Source of the DNA: Candidatus Arcticimaribacter sp.
GTDB taxonomy: Bacteria; Bacteroidota; Bacteroidia; Flavobacteriales; Flavobacteriaceae
Reading direction: 5' to 3'
Assembly: GCA_011526275.1 (NCBI GenBank)
Contig: WTJP01000015.1
Location: forward strand, 1-16,416
Length of the DNA stretch: 16,416 bases
The notes beneath the pieces are model-generated. The model was not told where the DNA came from. It searched no databases and saw only the letters and a list, made by a program, of their open reading frames with translations. The stretch's first letter is position 1. Every line of letters begins with the position of its first letter. Positions 1 to 6,123 of the stretch are shown here, in pieces. A program made the translations under genes and the position numbers.

Positions 1-55
1 AACCCAGGACCCTCTCCTTAAAAGGGAGATGCTCTACCAACTGAGCTACCAAGTC
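1..55 (-). tRNA. tRNA-Lys (anticodon TTT), 3' part outside window
   Basis: Read on the minus strand, the segment folds as the 5' three quarters of a tRNA. The acceptor strand GACTTGG starts at 55 and is followed by T8-A9. The D-stem is GCTC/GAGC. The anticodon stem TCTCC/GGAGA pairs perfectly around the loop CTTTTAA, giving anticodon TTT (lysine). A GGGTC variable segment and the start of a T-arm (CTGGGTT) follow before the window ends. The 3' acceptor strand is not visible, so its pairing cannot be checked. A good Bacteroidota-type promoter lies just upstream. Confidence 0.93.
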
Positions 56-71
56 CTTACTTTTTCGGGTG

Positions 72-102
72 CAAATATACATGCAAAAAAAGAAAAATCA
101 AC
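72..102 (-). promoter_or_regulatory. Promoter of tRNA-Lys (-33 / -7 type)
   Basis: On the minus strand, GTTG (102-99) is followed after 19 nt by TATATTTG (79-72). This matches the Bacteroidota consensus TTTG-N19..21-TAnnTTTG with one mismatch in the -33 box. Initiation would fall near 66-68, giving a 5' leader of about 12 nt before the mature tRNA end at 55. The elements are seen directly; promoter activity is inferred. Confidence 0.6.
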
Positions 103-142
103 ATCATATTGACTAAATTTATTGGCTAAATAAAACAGTAGT

Positions 143-664
143 TTGAATTCAATTTTTCTAATTGGCTATATGGGATGCGGAAAATCTACCGTGGGGAAAT
201 CCTTGGCAAAAACTAAAAACATTCCTTTTATTGATTTAGATCAATATATTGAAGATCAGCAAAATATGTCTGTTCGAGAATTGTTTAAAGAGGAAGGGGA
301 ATTAATGTTTCGTAAATTAGAACGGGAAGCTTTGTTGGAATTAATAGAGGCGAATACTCCTGCGGTTGTTGCACTAGGGGGAGGGACACCTTGTTATTTT
401 GACAACATGGAAAAAATCATTGCCTCTCCCCATGCATCCATCTATCTCAATGCTGCCATTCCCTTGCTCACTTCGCGCTTGAAAACGGAAAAAGCACAAC
501 GCCCATTGATTGCTCATTTAGAAAACGATGAAGCCCTAATCGAGTTTATCGGGAAGCATCTTTTTGAACGCAACGCCTTTTACAGAAAGGCGAAACATAT
601 ACTCGACATTCACGAGGAAACGCCCGCTGAGCTCGCCGATAAAATAAATGATCTTCTAGGTTAA
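143..664 (+). CDS. aroK: Shikimate kinase, TTG start
   Basis: AroK phosphorylates shikimate to shikimate 3-phosphate with ATP, in the cytoplasmic pathway to chorismate and aromatic amino acids. The 173 aa length is normal for the family. Visible motifs are the P-loop GYMGCGKS (residues 8-15, K14), the FIDLD substrate loop (D31, D33), the FRxxE signature (R57, E60), GGG at 79-81, the lid arginine R120, and R143 in ERNAFYRK. The start is TTG at 143: an in-frame TAA at 131-133 leaves no ATG upstream, and the next ATG (167) would remove the first strand leading into the P-loop. The 3' end overlaps the converging phosphoribosyltransferase gene by 9 nt. A weak TAAATTTA at 114-121 could be a -7 element, but it has no -33 partner. 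Confidence 0.95.
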   Translation: MNSIFLIGYMGCGKSTVGKSLAKTKNIPFIDLDQYIEDQQNMSVRELFKEEGELMFRKLEREALLELIEANTPAVVALGGGTPCYFDNMEKIIASPHASIYLNAAIPLLTSRLKTEKAQRPLIAHLENDEALIEFIGKHLFERNAFYRKAKHILDIHEETPAELADKINDLLG

Positions 665-1159
665 ATAAACTCCTGCACTAGCGCCATCGAAGCGCACTTC
701 GATGTGTTCGTTGACTGAAGTGGATAGCGATACCCCCTTGAAGTCGGCTTTTACAGGATATTTTTTATGATTACGGTTCACCAAAACAGCAGTGTTCAAT
801 TGTGCTAAAGGCACATCGAGTAAGTACTTTACGGCATACATCAGCGTGCTACCTGTATTCAGGACATCATCGACCACAACAACCGATTGGTCTTTTAATT
901 CTTCCAAAGCGATAGAACTACGCACTTGTGCAAGCGGATTCTTTTTGTCGACCTGCAATTCAACCAAGATTACTTCTAGCGATGATATACGTTCTAGACA
1001 GTTTTTTATCCGTTCTGCATAGACCAAGCCATTGCTGGCTATCCCCACCAAATAGAGGCGTTTGCGATCAAAATTGGCTTCGTAAATCTGGTAAGCGATA
1101 CGCAAGGTGGAATCGGCTACTCGGTTCTCGTCGAAAATTAATCCGTTATTGGCTGACAT
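656..1159 (-). CDS. PyrR-like type I phosphoribosyltransferase
   Basis: This is a 167-aa type I phosphoribosyltransferase-fold protein. The PRPP-binding loop is VVVVDDVLNTGST (residues 93-105). Upstream, VGIASNGLVYAERI (38-51) resembles the loop-I region of PyrR. The downstream stretch VLVNRNHKKYPVKADF (125-140) followed by STSVNEHIEV matches the PyrR pattern of RGHRELPIRADY then TS-x-x-E. PyrR proteins in Bacillus are UMP-responsive RNA-binding attenuators with weak uracil phosphoribosyltransferase activity. No pyr gene is adjacent here, so neither role can be assigned. The gene is transcribed divergently from the YHS operon. It converges on aroK with a 9-nt overlap of coding ends (TAG stop at 658-656). 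It could instead be a purine-type salvage transferase; the PyrR-like reading is the best fit. Confidence 0.85.
   Translation of the reverse strand: MSANNGLIFDENRVADSTLRIAYQIYEANFDRKRLYLVGIASNGLVYAERIKNCLERISSLEVILVELQVDKKNPLAQVRSSIALEELKDQSVVVVDDVLNTGSTLMYAVKYLLDVPLAQLNTAVLVNRNHKKYPVKADFKGVSLSTSVNEHIEVRFDGASAGVYLT
685..704. repeat. 8-bp perfect inverted repeat at the aroK/PRT convergent junction
   Basis: CATCGAAG (685-692), loop CGCA, CTTCGATG (697-704). The hairpin starts 20 nt past the aroK stop and lies inside the C-terminal codons of the converging phosphoribosyltransferase. There is no T-run on either side, so it is not a canonical intrinsic terminator. It may slow or end readthrough transcription from aroK, or it may be incidental to coding. 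Confidence 0.35.
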
Positions 1160-1164
1160 GTTAA

Positions 1165-1172
1165 CAAAGGTA
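1165..1172 (-). promoter_or_regulatory. -7 element of the phosphoribosyltransferase gene
   Basis: The minus strand reads TACCTTTG, a perfect TAnnTTTG match, only 5 nt before the ATG at 1159. Initiation would then fall at or next to the start codon, implying a leaderless or near-leaderless mRNA. No clear -33 box is seen. Confidence 0.4.
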
Positions 1173-1228
1173 AAAAGTTTTGAATGGAAACTCGGCTTAT
1201 CCCTATCTTAGTTGTGAAATCAAATGGA

Positions 1229-1669
1229 ATGAAATCTTTACTGTGCTGCTTAAGCTTGCTCCCGCTTTTGATGCTGGGGCAAACCCAAAATGTAGATAAA
1301 AAAAATATCGCCCTAAGCGGTTACGATCCGGTGAGTTATTTTACTCAAACAACCCCTGCCAAGGGTAATGCGCACTACACAGCTTCTTGGGAGAGAGCAA
1401 TCTACCATTTCTCTTCAGCTGAAAACAAAGCTGTATTCGAGCAAAATCCTGAACAGTATGCCCCACAATACGGCGGCTGGTGTGCCTATGCCATGGCAAA
1501 AAACAAAACGGTAGAAATTAATCCTAAAGCCTTCCGCATCGAAAAAAATAAACTATATCTCTTCTATAAAACCCGTTGGGTCGATACCCACCAAAAATGG
1601 GGCGAAAGGGCAGAGGAGTTGAGAGAGAAAGCCGATGTAAATTGGCAAAAGCGAACGCCAAAAGAATGA
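1229..1669 (+). CDS. Exported YHS-domain protein
   Basis: This 146-aa protein has an N-terminal signal peptide (MKSLLCCLSLLPLLMLGQTQ, residues 1-20), so it is probably exported to the periplasm. The mature part is a YHS-type domain: SGYDPVSYF (30-38), YHFSSAENKAVFEQNPEQY (59-77), then YGGWCAYAMA (81-90) containing the single mature cysteine C85. The C-terminal half ends with KLYLFYKTRW and a charged helix. YHS domains are linked with metal or haem contexts, but the biochemical role here is unknown. I chose the ATG at 1229 because it begins directly at the signal peptide; the ATG at 1184 would add 15 residues before it. The stop codon overlaps the next gene's start (ATGA), so the two are translationally coupled. 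Confidence 0.85.
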   Translation: MKSLLCCLSLLPLLMLGQTQNVDKKNIALSGYDPVSYFTQTTPAKGNAHYTASWERAIYHFSSAENKAVFEQNPEQYAPQYGGWCAYAMAKNKTVEINPKAFRIEKNKLYLFYKTRWVDTHQKWGERAEELREKADVNWQKRTPKE

Positions 1670-2676
1670 GATTTCAACGCATCCTCCGTTTTGAGTTTTG
1701 GCCCTTTTGGTTCTTTTATTTCCCGGCCTATTTCAATTGGGCGATCTTGGCAATTAAAGCACGCTACACGACCTACTTTACCGCGACGAACCCGCTCATG
1801 AACAACAGCGGAGCGTTGAATACGTCTAAATTCAGTTACTTGTCCAAACTACCCAAGGCTTGGGTTCCTTCAACGCTGCTCGTAGAGAAGGGGGTGAGTG
1901 CGTCAGCCTTAGAACAACAATTAGAAGAAAATCAATATAGGTTTCCCCTGGTGCTAAAACCGGATAATGGAGAGCGGGGAAAAGGAATTCATTTGGTTTA
2001 TACTTTGGAAGAACTTACTGCTGCTCTAGCAAACAGCAAACACCAGCATTTGCTTCTTCAGCACTATTGCGATTATCCCCACGAAGTAGCCTTGCTCTAT
2101 GTGCGCTATCCCATGGAGAAAAAAGGGCGTATTACCTCAATCACGACCAAAGACTTTTGCTCATTACAAGGCGATGGGGTCCATACATGGGAAGAATTAC
2201 TTCAGGCTGAAATTCGCGTGTCCCACCGGTGGGAAGAGATCAAAGCACGAGAGAAACTCCCATGGGGTGCTATTGCTGAAAAAGGCGAGCTACATCTAGT
2301 CGAACCTATTGGTAGCCATAATCTCGGCACTCAATTCAACAATGGAAACCAATTGAATTCTTTAGAACTAAGCAAGCAATTGGATGCTTGGGCAGATCAA
2401 TTACCCGGGTTTTATTACGGCAGGTTTGATGTGAAGTACCAAAATTGGGAAGCGCTTTTACAAGGAGAAAATTTTCAGCTCATGGAGATCAATGGAGTCA
2501 ATGCAGAACCGACCCATATCTATGATCCAAGCTACTCGATACTGCAAGCCTATCGCGATATTTTTTCTCATATGAGAATTATTTATGAAATTAGTGAACA
2601 GAACCGACGCTTGGGGATATCACCCAAACGGCTGAAACCATTTTTAATTGAACTAATCCAAACCGCCTTGCGCTAA
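1666..2676 (+). CDS. ATP-grasp ligase-like protein with hydrophobic N-terminus
   Basis: The protein is 336 aa, starting at the ATG that overlaps the YHS stop (ATGA, 1666-1669). The ATP-grasp signature includes FPLVLKPDNGERGKG (residues 93-107, K98) for the ATP-binding loop, GRFDVKY (252-258), and the metal-binding QLMEINGVNAEPTHIYDP (271-288, with E274 and N276). This is the layout of D-Ala-D-Ala-ligase-like carboxylate-amine ligases, which join a carboxylate to an amine or thiol through an acyl phosphate. The first 31 residues contain an aromatic-rich hydrophobic run (about 11-30), suggesting membrane attachment with the catalytic domain in the cytoplasm. The true D-Ala-D-Ala ligase (Ddl) has no such N-terminus, so I do not call it Ddl. 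Its substrate is unknown. It sits between an exported YHS protein and a DinB-fold protein, all in one operon. Confidence 0.8.
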   Translation: MRFQRILRFEFWPFWFFYFPAYFNWAILAIKARYTTYFTATNPLMNNSGALNTSKFSYLSKLPKAWVPSTLLVEKGVSASALEQQLEENQYRFPLVLKPDNGERGKGIHLVYTLEELTAALANSKHQHLLLQHYCDYPHEVALLYVRYPMEKKGRITSITTKDFCSLQGDGVHTWEELLQAEIRVSHRWEEIKAREKLPWGAIAEKGELHLVEPIGSHNLGTQFNNGNQLNSLELSKQLDAWADQLPGFYYGRFDVKYQNWEALLQGENFQLMEINGVNAEPTHIYDPSYSILQAYRDIFSHMRIIYEISEQNRRLGISPKRLKPFLIELIQTALR

Positions 2677-2683
2677 ATCTTTT

Positions 2684-3166
2684 ATGCAGTTACATCTTCA
2701 ACTATGGCAAGATTTTATTGACCTTTGCCAATCCTTAACGCATGAACAATACACCTGTAAATCAACATGGTTAAATGGGGTGTCCATTGCTGAACACCTG
2801 CGTCATTCCTATGAATTTTATCTCTGTTTACTGCAAGGCAGCAGTAGGGGGGGAATCAATTATGACAATCGAAAACGCGATCGTAAAATTGAAACGGATT
2901 TAAACTATACACTTGAAAAATTAGAGGCGCTAAAAATTGATTTAAGTACCCTCAATACCTCAAAAGAAATTCGTCTTAAAAGTGTGGAAGCTGGAGAGGA
3001 AGAGGTGAAAAGTTCCTTTGAGCGAGAGTTGCTTTATTGCTTGGATCACGCGATTCACCATCAAGCCTTAATTAAGATTGGCTTAAAGGAGTTAAAGCTA
3101 TCCCATTTAGTTTCTCCTGATTTTGGTGTGGCTTATTCTACTTTACGTTATCGCGCACGCGCCTAA
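2684..3166 (+). CDS. DinB-family four-helix metalloprotein
   Basis: This 160-aa, mostly helical protein starts 7 nt after the ATP-grasp stop and completes the operon. Candidate metal ligands of the DinB/YfiT fold are visible: a histidine in the second helix (H38 or H41, in SIAEHLRHSYEF) and the HxxHH cluster LDHAIHHQALIKIG (H122, H125, H126). Relatives with known roles include bacillithiol and mycothiol S-transferases and maleylpyruvate isomerase; others have no known function. Bacteroidota often make bacillithiol, so a thiol-transfer role is possible but not shown. The gene ends four bases into the converging S4-domain gene: TAA here and TAG on the other strand share CTAA at 3163-3166. Confidence 0.8.
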   Translation: MQLHLQLWQDFIDLCQSLTHEQYTCKSTWLNGVSIAEHLRHSYEFYLCLLQGSSRGGINYDNRKRDRKIETDLNYTLEKLEALKIDLSTLNTSKEIRLKSVEAGEEEVKSSFERELLYCLDHAIHHQALIKIGLKELKLSHLVSPDFGVAYSTLRYRARA

Positions 3167-3546
3167 TCTTCTTCCTTTTCATCATCCCATAAAAAGTCGT
3201 CTAGATTTCTACGGTCTTTTTTGGTCGGTCGTCCTTCTCCTTTTTCGCGATAATAATCTTGTGAAAGTTGTTGAATGTCCCGTTGTTCAAAGGCCTCTCT
3301 TGGGGTAGTGTCCATGCGATAAATGTCTACCAATTTTGCCCCGACCCGCGATTTAGGAAAATCCAAGACCGTCATTTGGTAGTTGATTTGATCCTTCCGC
3401 ACTTCAACTTTGTCCTGACGCAGGACCTCGCGAGAAGCTTTCACTACTTGCCCATTAATTTTTATCTGTCCTTTCTTGCATGCATTACTCGCAATATTTC
3501 GCGATTTGAAGTAGCGCATACACCACAAGTACTGGTCGATTCTCAT
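3163..3546 (-). CDS. S4-domain RNA-binding protein, Hsp15-like
   Basis: This is a 127-aa protein. The N-terminal S4 RNA-binding domain covers about residues 1-48 (MRIDQYLWCMRYFKSRN, KKGQIKINGQVVK). A basic linker follows, and the C-terminus has the signature GEGRPTKKDRRNLDDF (103-118), typical of Hsp15 (HslR) homologues. In E. coli, Hsp15 binds 50S subunits carrying stalled nascent chains and helps recycle them; that role is inferred here from family. The strongly acidic last ten residues (DDEKEED) follow the basic patch. It is divergent from the FKBP lipoprotein gene and convergent with the DinB gene. Confidence 0.88.
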   Translation of the reverse strand: MRIDQYLWCMRYFKSRNIASNACKKGQIKINGQVVKASREVLRQDKVEVRKDQINYQMTVLDFPKSRVGAKLVDIYRMDTTPREAFEQRDIQQLSQDYYREKGEGRPTKKDRRNLDDFLWDDEKEED

Positions 3547-3590
3547 TGTAAAATAGCGTTAAAATCGAGGACTAAAATAAAGTAAAATTG

Positions 3591-3598
3591 TATCTTTC
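3591..3598 (+). promoter_or_regulatory. Putative -7 element of the FKBP lipoprotein gene
   Basis: TATCTTTC differs from TAnnTTTG only in the last base and lies 16 nt before the ATG at 3615, the same spacing as at tgt. No -33 TTTG is seen at the expected place, so confidence is limited. Confidence 0.35.
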
Positions 3599-3614
3599 GG
3601 CTCAAATTTTTCCC

Positions 3615-4511
3615 ATGAAAAAAGGCATTCATACCCTTTTACTTTTTTCTTTCCTTTCATTTGCTTTGATTGGATGCTCTTCCAACGACGATGAAGAGAC
3701 CGAAGAACAACGCGATTTTGCGGAACAAGCTGCAGACGATGACCTTCTTTTGCGCGAGTTCTTGTCCACCCATACCTACAATTATGAAGACTTTAGTTCA
3801 GCCAATTCTCCTGTAGAATTTGAAGTTGATACCCTTGCGGGTGACGCAGCCAATAAAACACCCCTTATTGATTTGGTGGAGCGTAGAGAAGTAACGGTCA
3901 ATACTACCGATGGCCAATCGATTGACCACACCTTGTATTATATTGTAGCGCGTCAAGGAAGCCGATTGGAAGATCGCACTTCTATTGTCGATTCTGTTTA
4001 TTTGACCTATCGCGGAAAGTTGTTGGACGGGAGTGTTTTCGACGAAACAACCATCCCTGTGTGGTTAGACAATACCTCAGTGATTACTGGTTTCCGCTAT
4101 GGAGTTAGTGAAATTGCCCCTGGAACCTATACCCAAAACGACGACGGCACCATTGATTTTGAAAACTTTGGTCAAGGAACTTTTTTCCTTCCCTCTGGCT
4201 TAGGCTACTTTGCTAATGCACGTAGCGGTATTCCTGCCTATTCCCCGCTATACTTTAGTGTAAATGTACTTACCACCAACCAAGCCGATCATGATTTTGA
4301 TGGTATTTTATCCATTGATGAAGATGTCGATGGCGACGGGAATCCTTTTAATGACGATACTGATGGGGATGATATTCCCAACTATGCCGACTTTGATGAT
4401 GATGGCGATGGGGTCAATACAATTGCAGAGTACGACAAAGACGGAGATGGTGTTCCAGACGATACCGATGGAGACGGTATCCCAGATTATCTAGATAACG
4501 ACAACGACTAA
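3615..4511 (+). CDS. FKBP-type peptidyl-prolyl isomerase lipoprotein with Asp-rich tail
   Basis: This 298-aa lipoprotein has a signal peptide ending in the lipobox ALIGC (C21 lipidated) and an acidic run after it (SSNDDEETEEQ). The FKBP fold lies at about residues 106-219: YLTYRGKLLDGSVFDE (129-144), VITGFRYGV (156-164), LPSGLGYF (192-199) and IPAYSPLYFSVNVL (206-219), which match the active-site strands and the final FKBP beta-strand. It therefore probably catalyses prolyl isomerisation in the periplasm or at the cell surface. Residues 225-298 are DxDxDG repeats like thrombospondin type 3 calcium-binding motifs. The first in-frame ATG (3588) would put nine residues before the signal peptide and overlap the promoter, so 3615 is preferred. 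The stop shares CTAA with the converging barrel gene. The lipoprotein start and FKBP core are clear; the client protein is unknown. Confidence 0.88.
   Translation: MKKGIHTLLLFSFLSFALIGCSSNDDEETEEQRDFAEQAADDDLLLREFLSTHTYNYEDFSSANSPVEFEVDTLAGDAANKTPLIDLVERREVTVNTTDGQSIDHTLYYIVARQGSRLEDRTSIVDSVYLTYRGKLLDGSVFDETTIPVWLDNTSVITGFRYGVSEIAPGTYTQNDDGTIDFENFGQGTFFLPSGLGYFANARSGIPAYSPLYFSVNVLTTNQADHDFDGILSIDEDVDGDGNPFNDDTDGDDIPNYADFDDDGDGVNTIAEYDKDGDGVPDDTDGDGIPDYLDNDND
4287..4508 (+). repeat. Tandem DxDxDG (thrombospondin type 3-like) coding repeats
   Basis: This is the 3' part of the FKBP lipoprotein gene. It is built from short imperfect GAT-GGN-GAT units encoding DHDFDG, DVDGDG, DTDGDD, DDDGDG, DKDGDG and DTDGDG, spaced by roughly 8-14 residues. 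Such repeats bind calcium in thrombospondin type 3 and OmpA-like proteins. The repeats run to the stop codon, so no further domain follows. Confidence 0.75.
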
Positions 4512-5146
4512 TAGCTGTCCTCGCTGCTATCTTTACGTCGATTTCTTTTGAATTTTAAATCATAAGAAGCACTGATGATCCACTGCTTTGCCCGGGTATC
4601 GGCTTGTCCAGTGATGTCGATATCGTTTTCTCCTAGCAAAACAATCTCATTATCTGTAAAACCGCGTTCAAAGCGAATCCCTAAACCAAAGCGTCCAAGT
4701 TTTAAGCGGGTTCCAATTTGCAGGCCTACGGTGAAGTTTTCTTTCAATTCGCCCAGATTAATTTCATCGCTTTTTTCTGATAGGATGTACTGAAAAGCCG
4801 GTCCAGCAAAAACGCTTAGTGGACCAAGCACTTTATACCCCAATAAAACGGGAGCTTCGAGTTTGTTCAATGCAATGCTTTTGTCTTTCCCCACACTGCT
4901 TTGGCTTTTGCTGAATTGTAATTCTGGTCGGAGGTAGAAGGTGAGTAAATCAATATTGGTGAAAATCCCCAAGTGGAAACCCGTTTGGGCGTCCACCTCA
5001 AGATCGGCTAGCGAAACTTCGGTAGTACTTAGGTCGCCAAAGCTGTCGTAATTTACCCCTCCTTTTACCCCAAAGCTGAGCTGGGCAAAAAGAGGCGTAA
5101 AAAACAAAGAACACAAAATGAAAAGTGGAAGATGGAGGCGTTTCAT
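4508..5146 (-). CDS. Outer-membrane beta-barrel protein (PorT-like)
   Basis: This 212-aa protein has a signal peptide (MKRLHLPLFILCSLFFTPLF then AQ). Amphipathic strand pairs follow, such as LSFGVKGGVNYDSF, FHLGIFTNIDLLTFYLRPEL, LEAPVLLGYKVLGPLSVFAGP, FTVGLQIGTRLKLGRFGLGIRFERGF and WIISASYDLKF. This is the usual look of small eight-strand barrels in the OMP_b-brl family common in Bacteroidota. A basic and acidic tail (KFKRNRRKDSSEDSY) follows the last strand instead of ending on an aromatic residue. It starts 5 nt after the transketolase C-subunit stop, so it is probably cotranscribed with metabolic genes, which is a functionally odd pairing. Specific role unknown. Confidence 0.82.
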   Translation of the reverse strand: MKRLHLPLFILCSLFFTPLFAQLSFGVKGGVNYDSFGDLSTTEVSLADLEVDAQTGFHLGIFTNIDLLTFYLRPELQFSKSQSSVGKDKSIALNKLEAPVLLGYKVLGPLSVFAGPAFQYILSEKSDEINLGELKENFTVGLQIGTRLKLGRFGLGIRFERGFTDNEIVLLGENDIDITGQADTRAKQWIISASYDLKFKRNRRKDSSEDSY

Positions 5147-5151
5147 AGGAC

Positions 5152-6105
5152 TTATTTTCGTGCTAATACGTTTGTTGTCGCTTGAACAATAGCATTGGCA
5201 TTTAGGCCGTATTTTTCCATCAATTGTGCTGGTGTACCCGATTCTCCAAAGGTGTCTTGCGTAGCGACAAAAGCTTGTGGAGTAGGACGGTTTTCTGCCA
5301 AAACTCGGGCAACACTTTCTCCCAAACCACCCAAGTAGTTGTGCTCTTCTGCGGTAACGATTGCACCTGTTTTAGCGACAGAGTTTAAGATGATTTCCTT
5401 GTCTAAAGGTTTGATGGTGTGGATGTTGATTACTTCAGCTGAGATACCTTGACTATTCAGGGTTTTAGCTGCTTCCAGTGCTTCCCATACCAAATGTCCA
5501 GTAGCTACAATGGTTACGTCGCTACCTTCTTGTAAAAGAATTCCTTTCCCGATCTCAAATTTTTGATCGGCAGGAGTAAAGTTGGCTACTTTTGGACGTC
5601 CAAAACGTAAATAAACAGGCCCTTGGTGTTCGGCTATTGCGATAGTTGCTGCTTTGGTTTGGTTGAAATCACACGGGTTGATTACCACCATGCCGGGAAG
5701 CATTTTCATTAAGCCAATATCTTCCAAAATTTGGTGCGTAGCTCCGTCTTCCCCTAGGGTAACACCGGCGTGCGAAGCACAAATCTTTACGTTTTTACCT
5801 GAGTAGGCAATGGATTGACGAATTTGGTCATATACGCGACCGGTAGAGAAATTCGCAAACGTTCCGGTAAAAGGAATTTTCCCTCCAATGGTCAAACCTG
5901 CTGCGATTCCCATCATGTTGGCTTCTGCAATTCCTACTTGAAAAAAGCGTTCTGGGTTTTCAGCAATGAATTGATCCATTTTTAAAGAACCAATTAAGTC
6001 GGCACAAAGTGCGACTACGTTTGGATTTGTTCGTCCCAGTTCGGTGAGTCCGGCACCAAAGCCAGAGCGTGTATCTTGTGAACCTTGATTGATATATTCG
6101 ATCAT
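5152..6105 (-). CDS. Transketolase, C-terminal subunit
   Basis: This 317-aa half of a split transketolase carries the pyrimidine-binding and C-terminal domains. The catalytic-type glutamate is E61 in VGIAEANMMG (57-66), which contacts the thiamine ring. Other landmarks are TGTFANFSTGRVYDQIR, GVTLGEDGATHQ and VYLRFGRP. Together with the N-subunit encoded 18 nt upstream it would form the enzyme that moves two-carbon ketol units between pentose-phosphate sugars. One product, erythrose 4-phosphate, feeds the shikimate pathway. Two-gene transketolases are common in Bacteroidota, archaea and some other bacteria, so this is not a broken gene. The related DXP synthase is excluded by the transketolase-like spacing and partner. 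Confidence 0.93.
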   Translation of the reverse strand: MIEYINQGSQDTRSGFGAGLTELGRTNPNVVALCADLIGSLKMDQFIAENPERFFQVGIAEANMMGIAAGLTIGGKIPFTGTFANFSTGRVYDQIRQSIAYSGKNVKICASHAGVTLGEDGATHQILEDIGLMKMLPGMVVINPCDFNQTKAATIAIAEHQGPVYLRFGRPKVANFTPADQKFEIGKGILLQEGSDVTIVATGHLVWEALEAAKTLNSQGISAEVINIHTIKPLDKEIILNSVAKTGAIVTAEEHNYLGGLGESVARVLAENRPTPQAFVATQDTFGESGTPAQLMEKYGLNANAIVQATTNVLARK

Positions 6106-6123
6106 GTCTAATGCGTTATTTGG

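Noticed and set aside
1576..1665. Upstream extension of the ATP-grasp frame into the YHS gene
   Set aside because: These 30 residues are only the shifted YHS coding sequence; the ATG in the ATGA overlap (1666) gives a clean start with the hydrophobic N-terminus.
4264..4494. Met/Ile-rich 76-aa reading frame that looks like a membrane peptide
   Set aside because: It is the shifted reading of the GAT-GGN repeats encoding the Asp-rich FKBP tail; the same repeat bases give ATG-rich codons. There is no start context or promoter.
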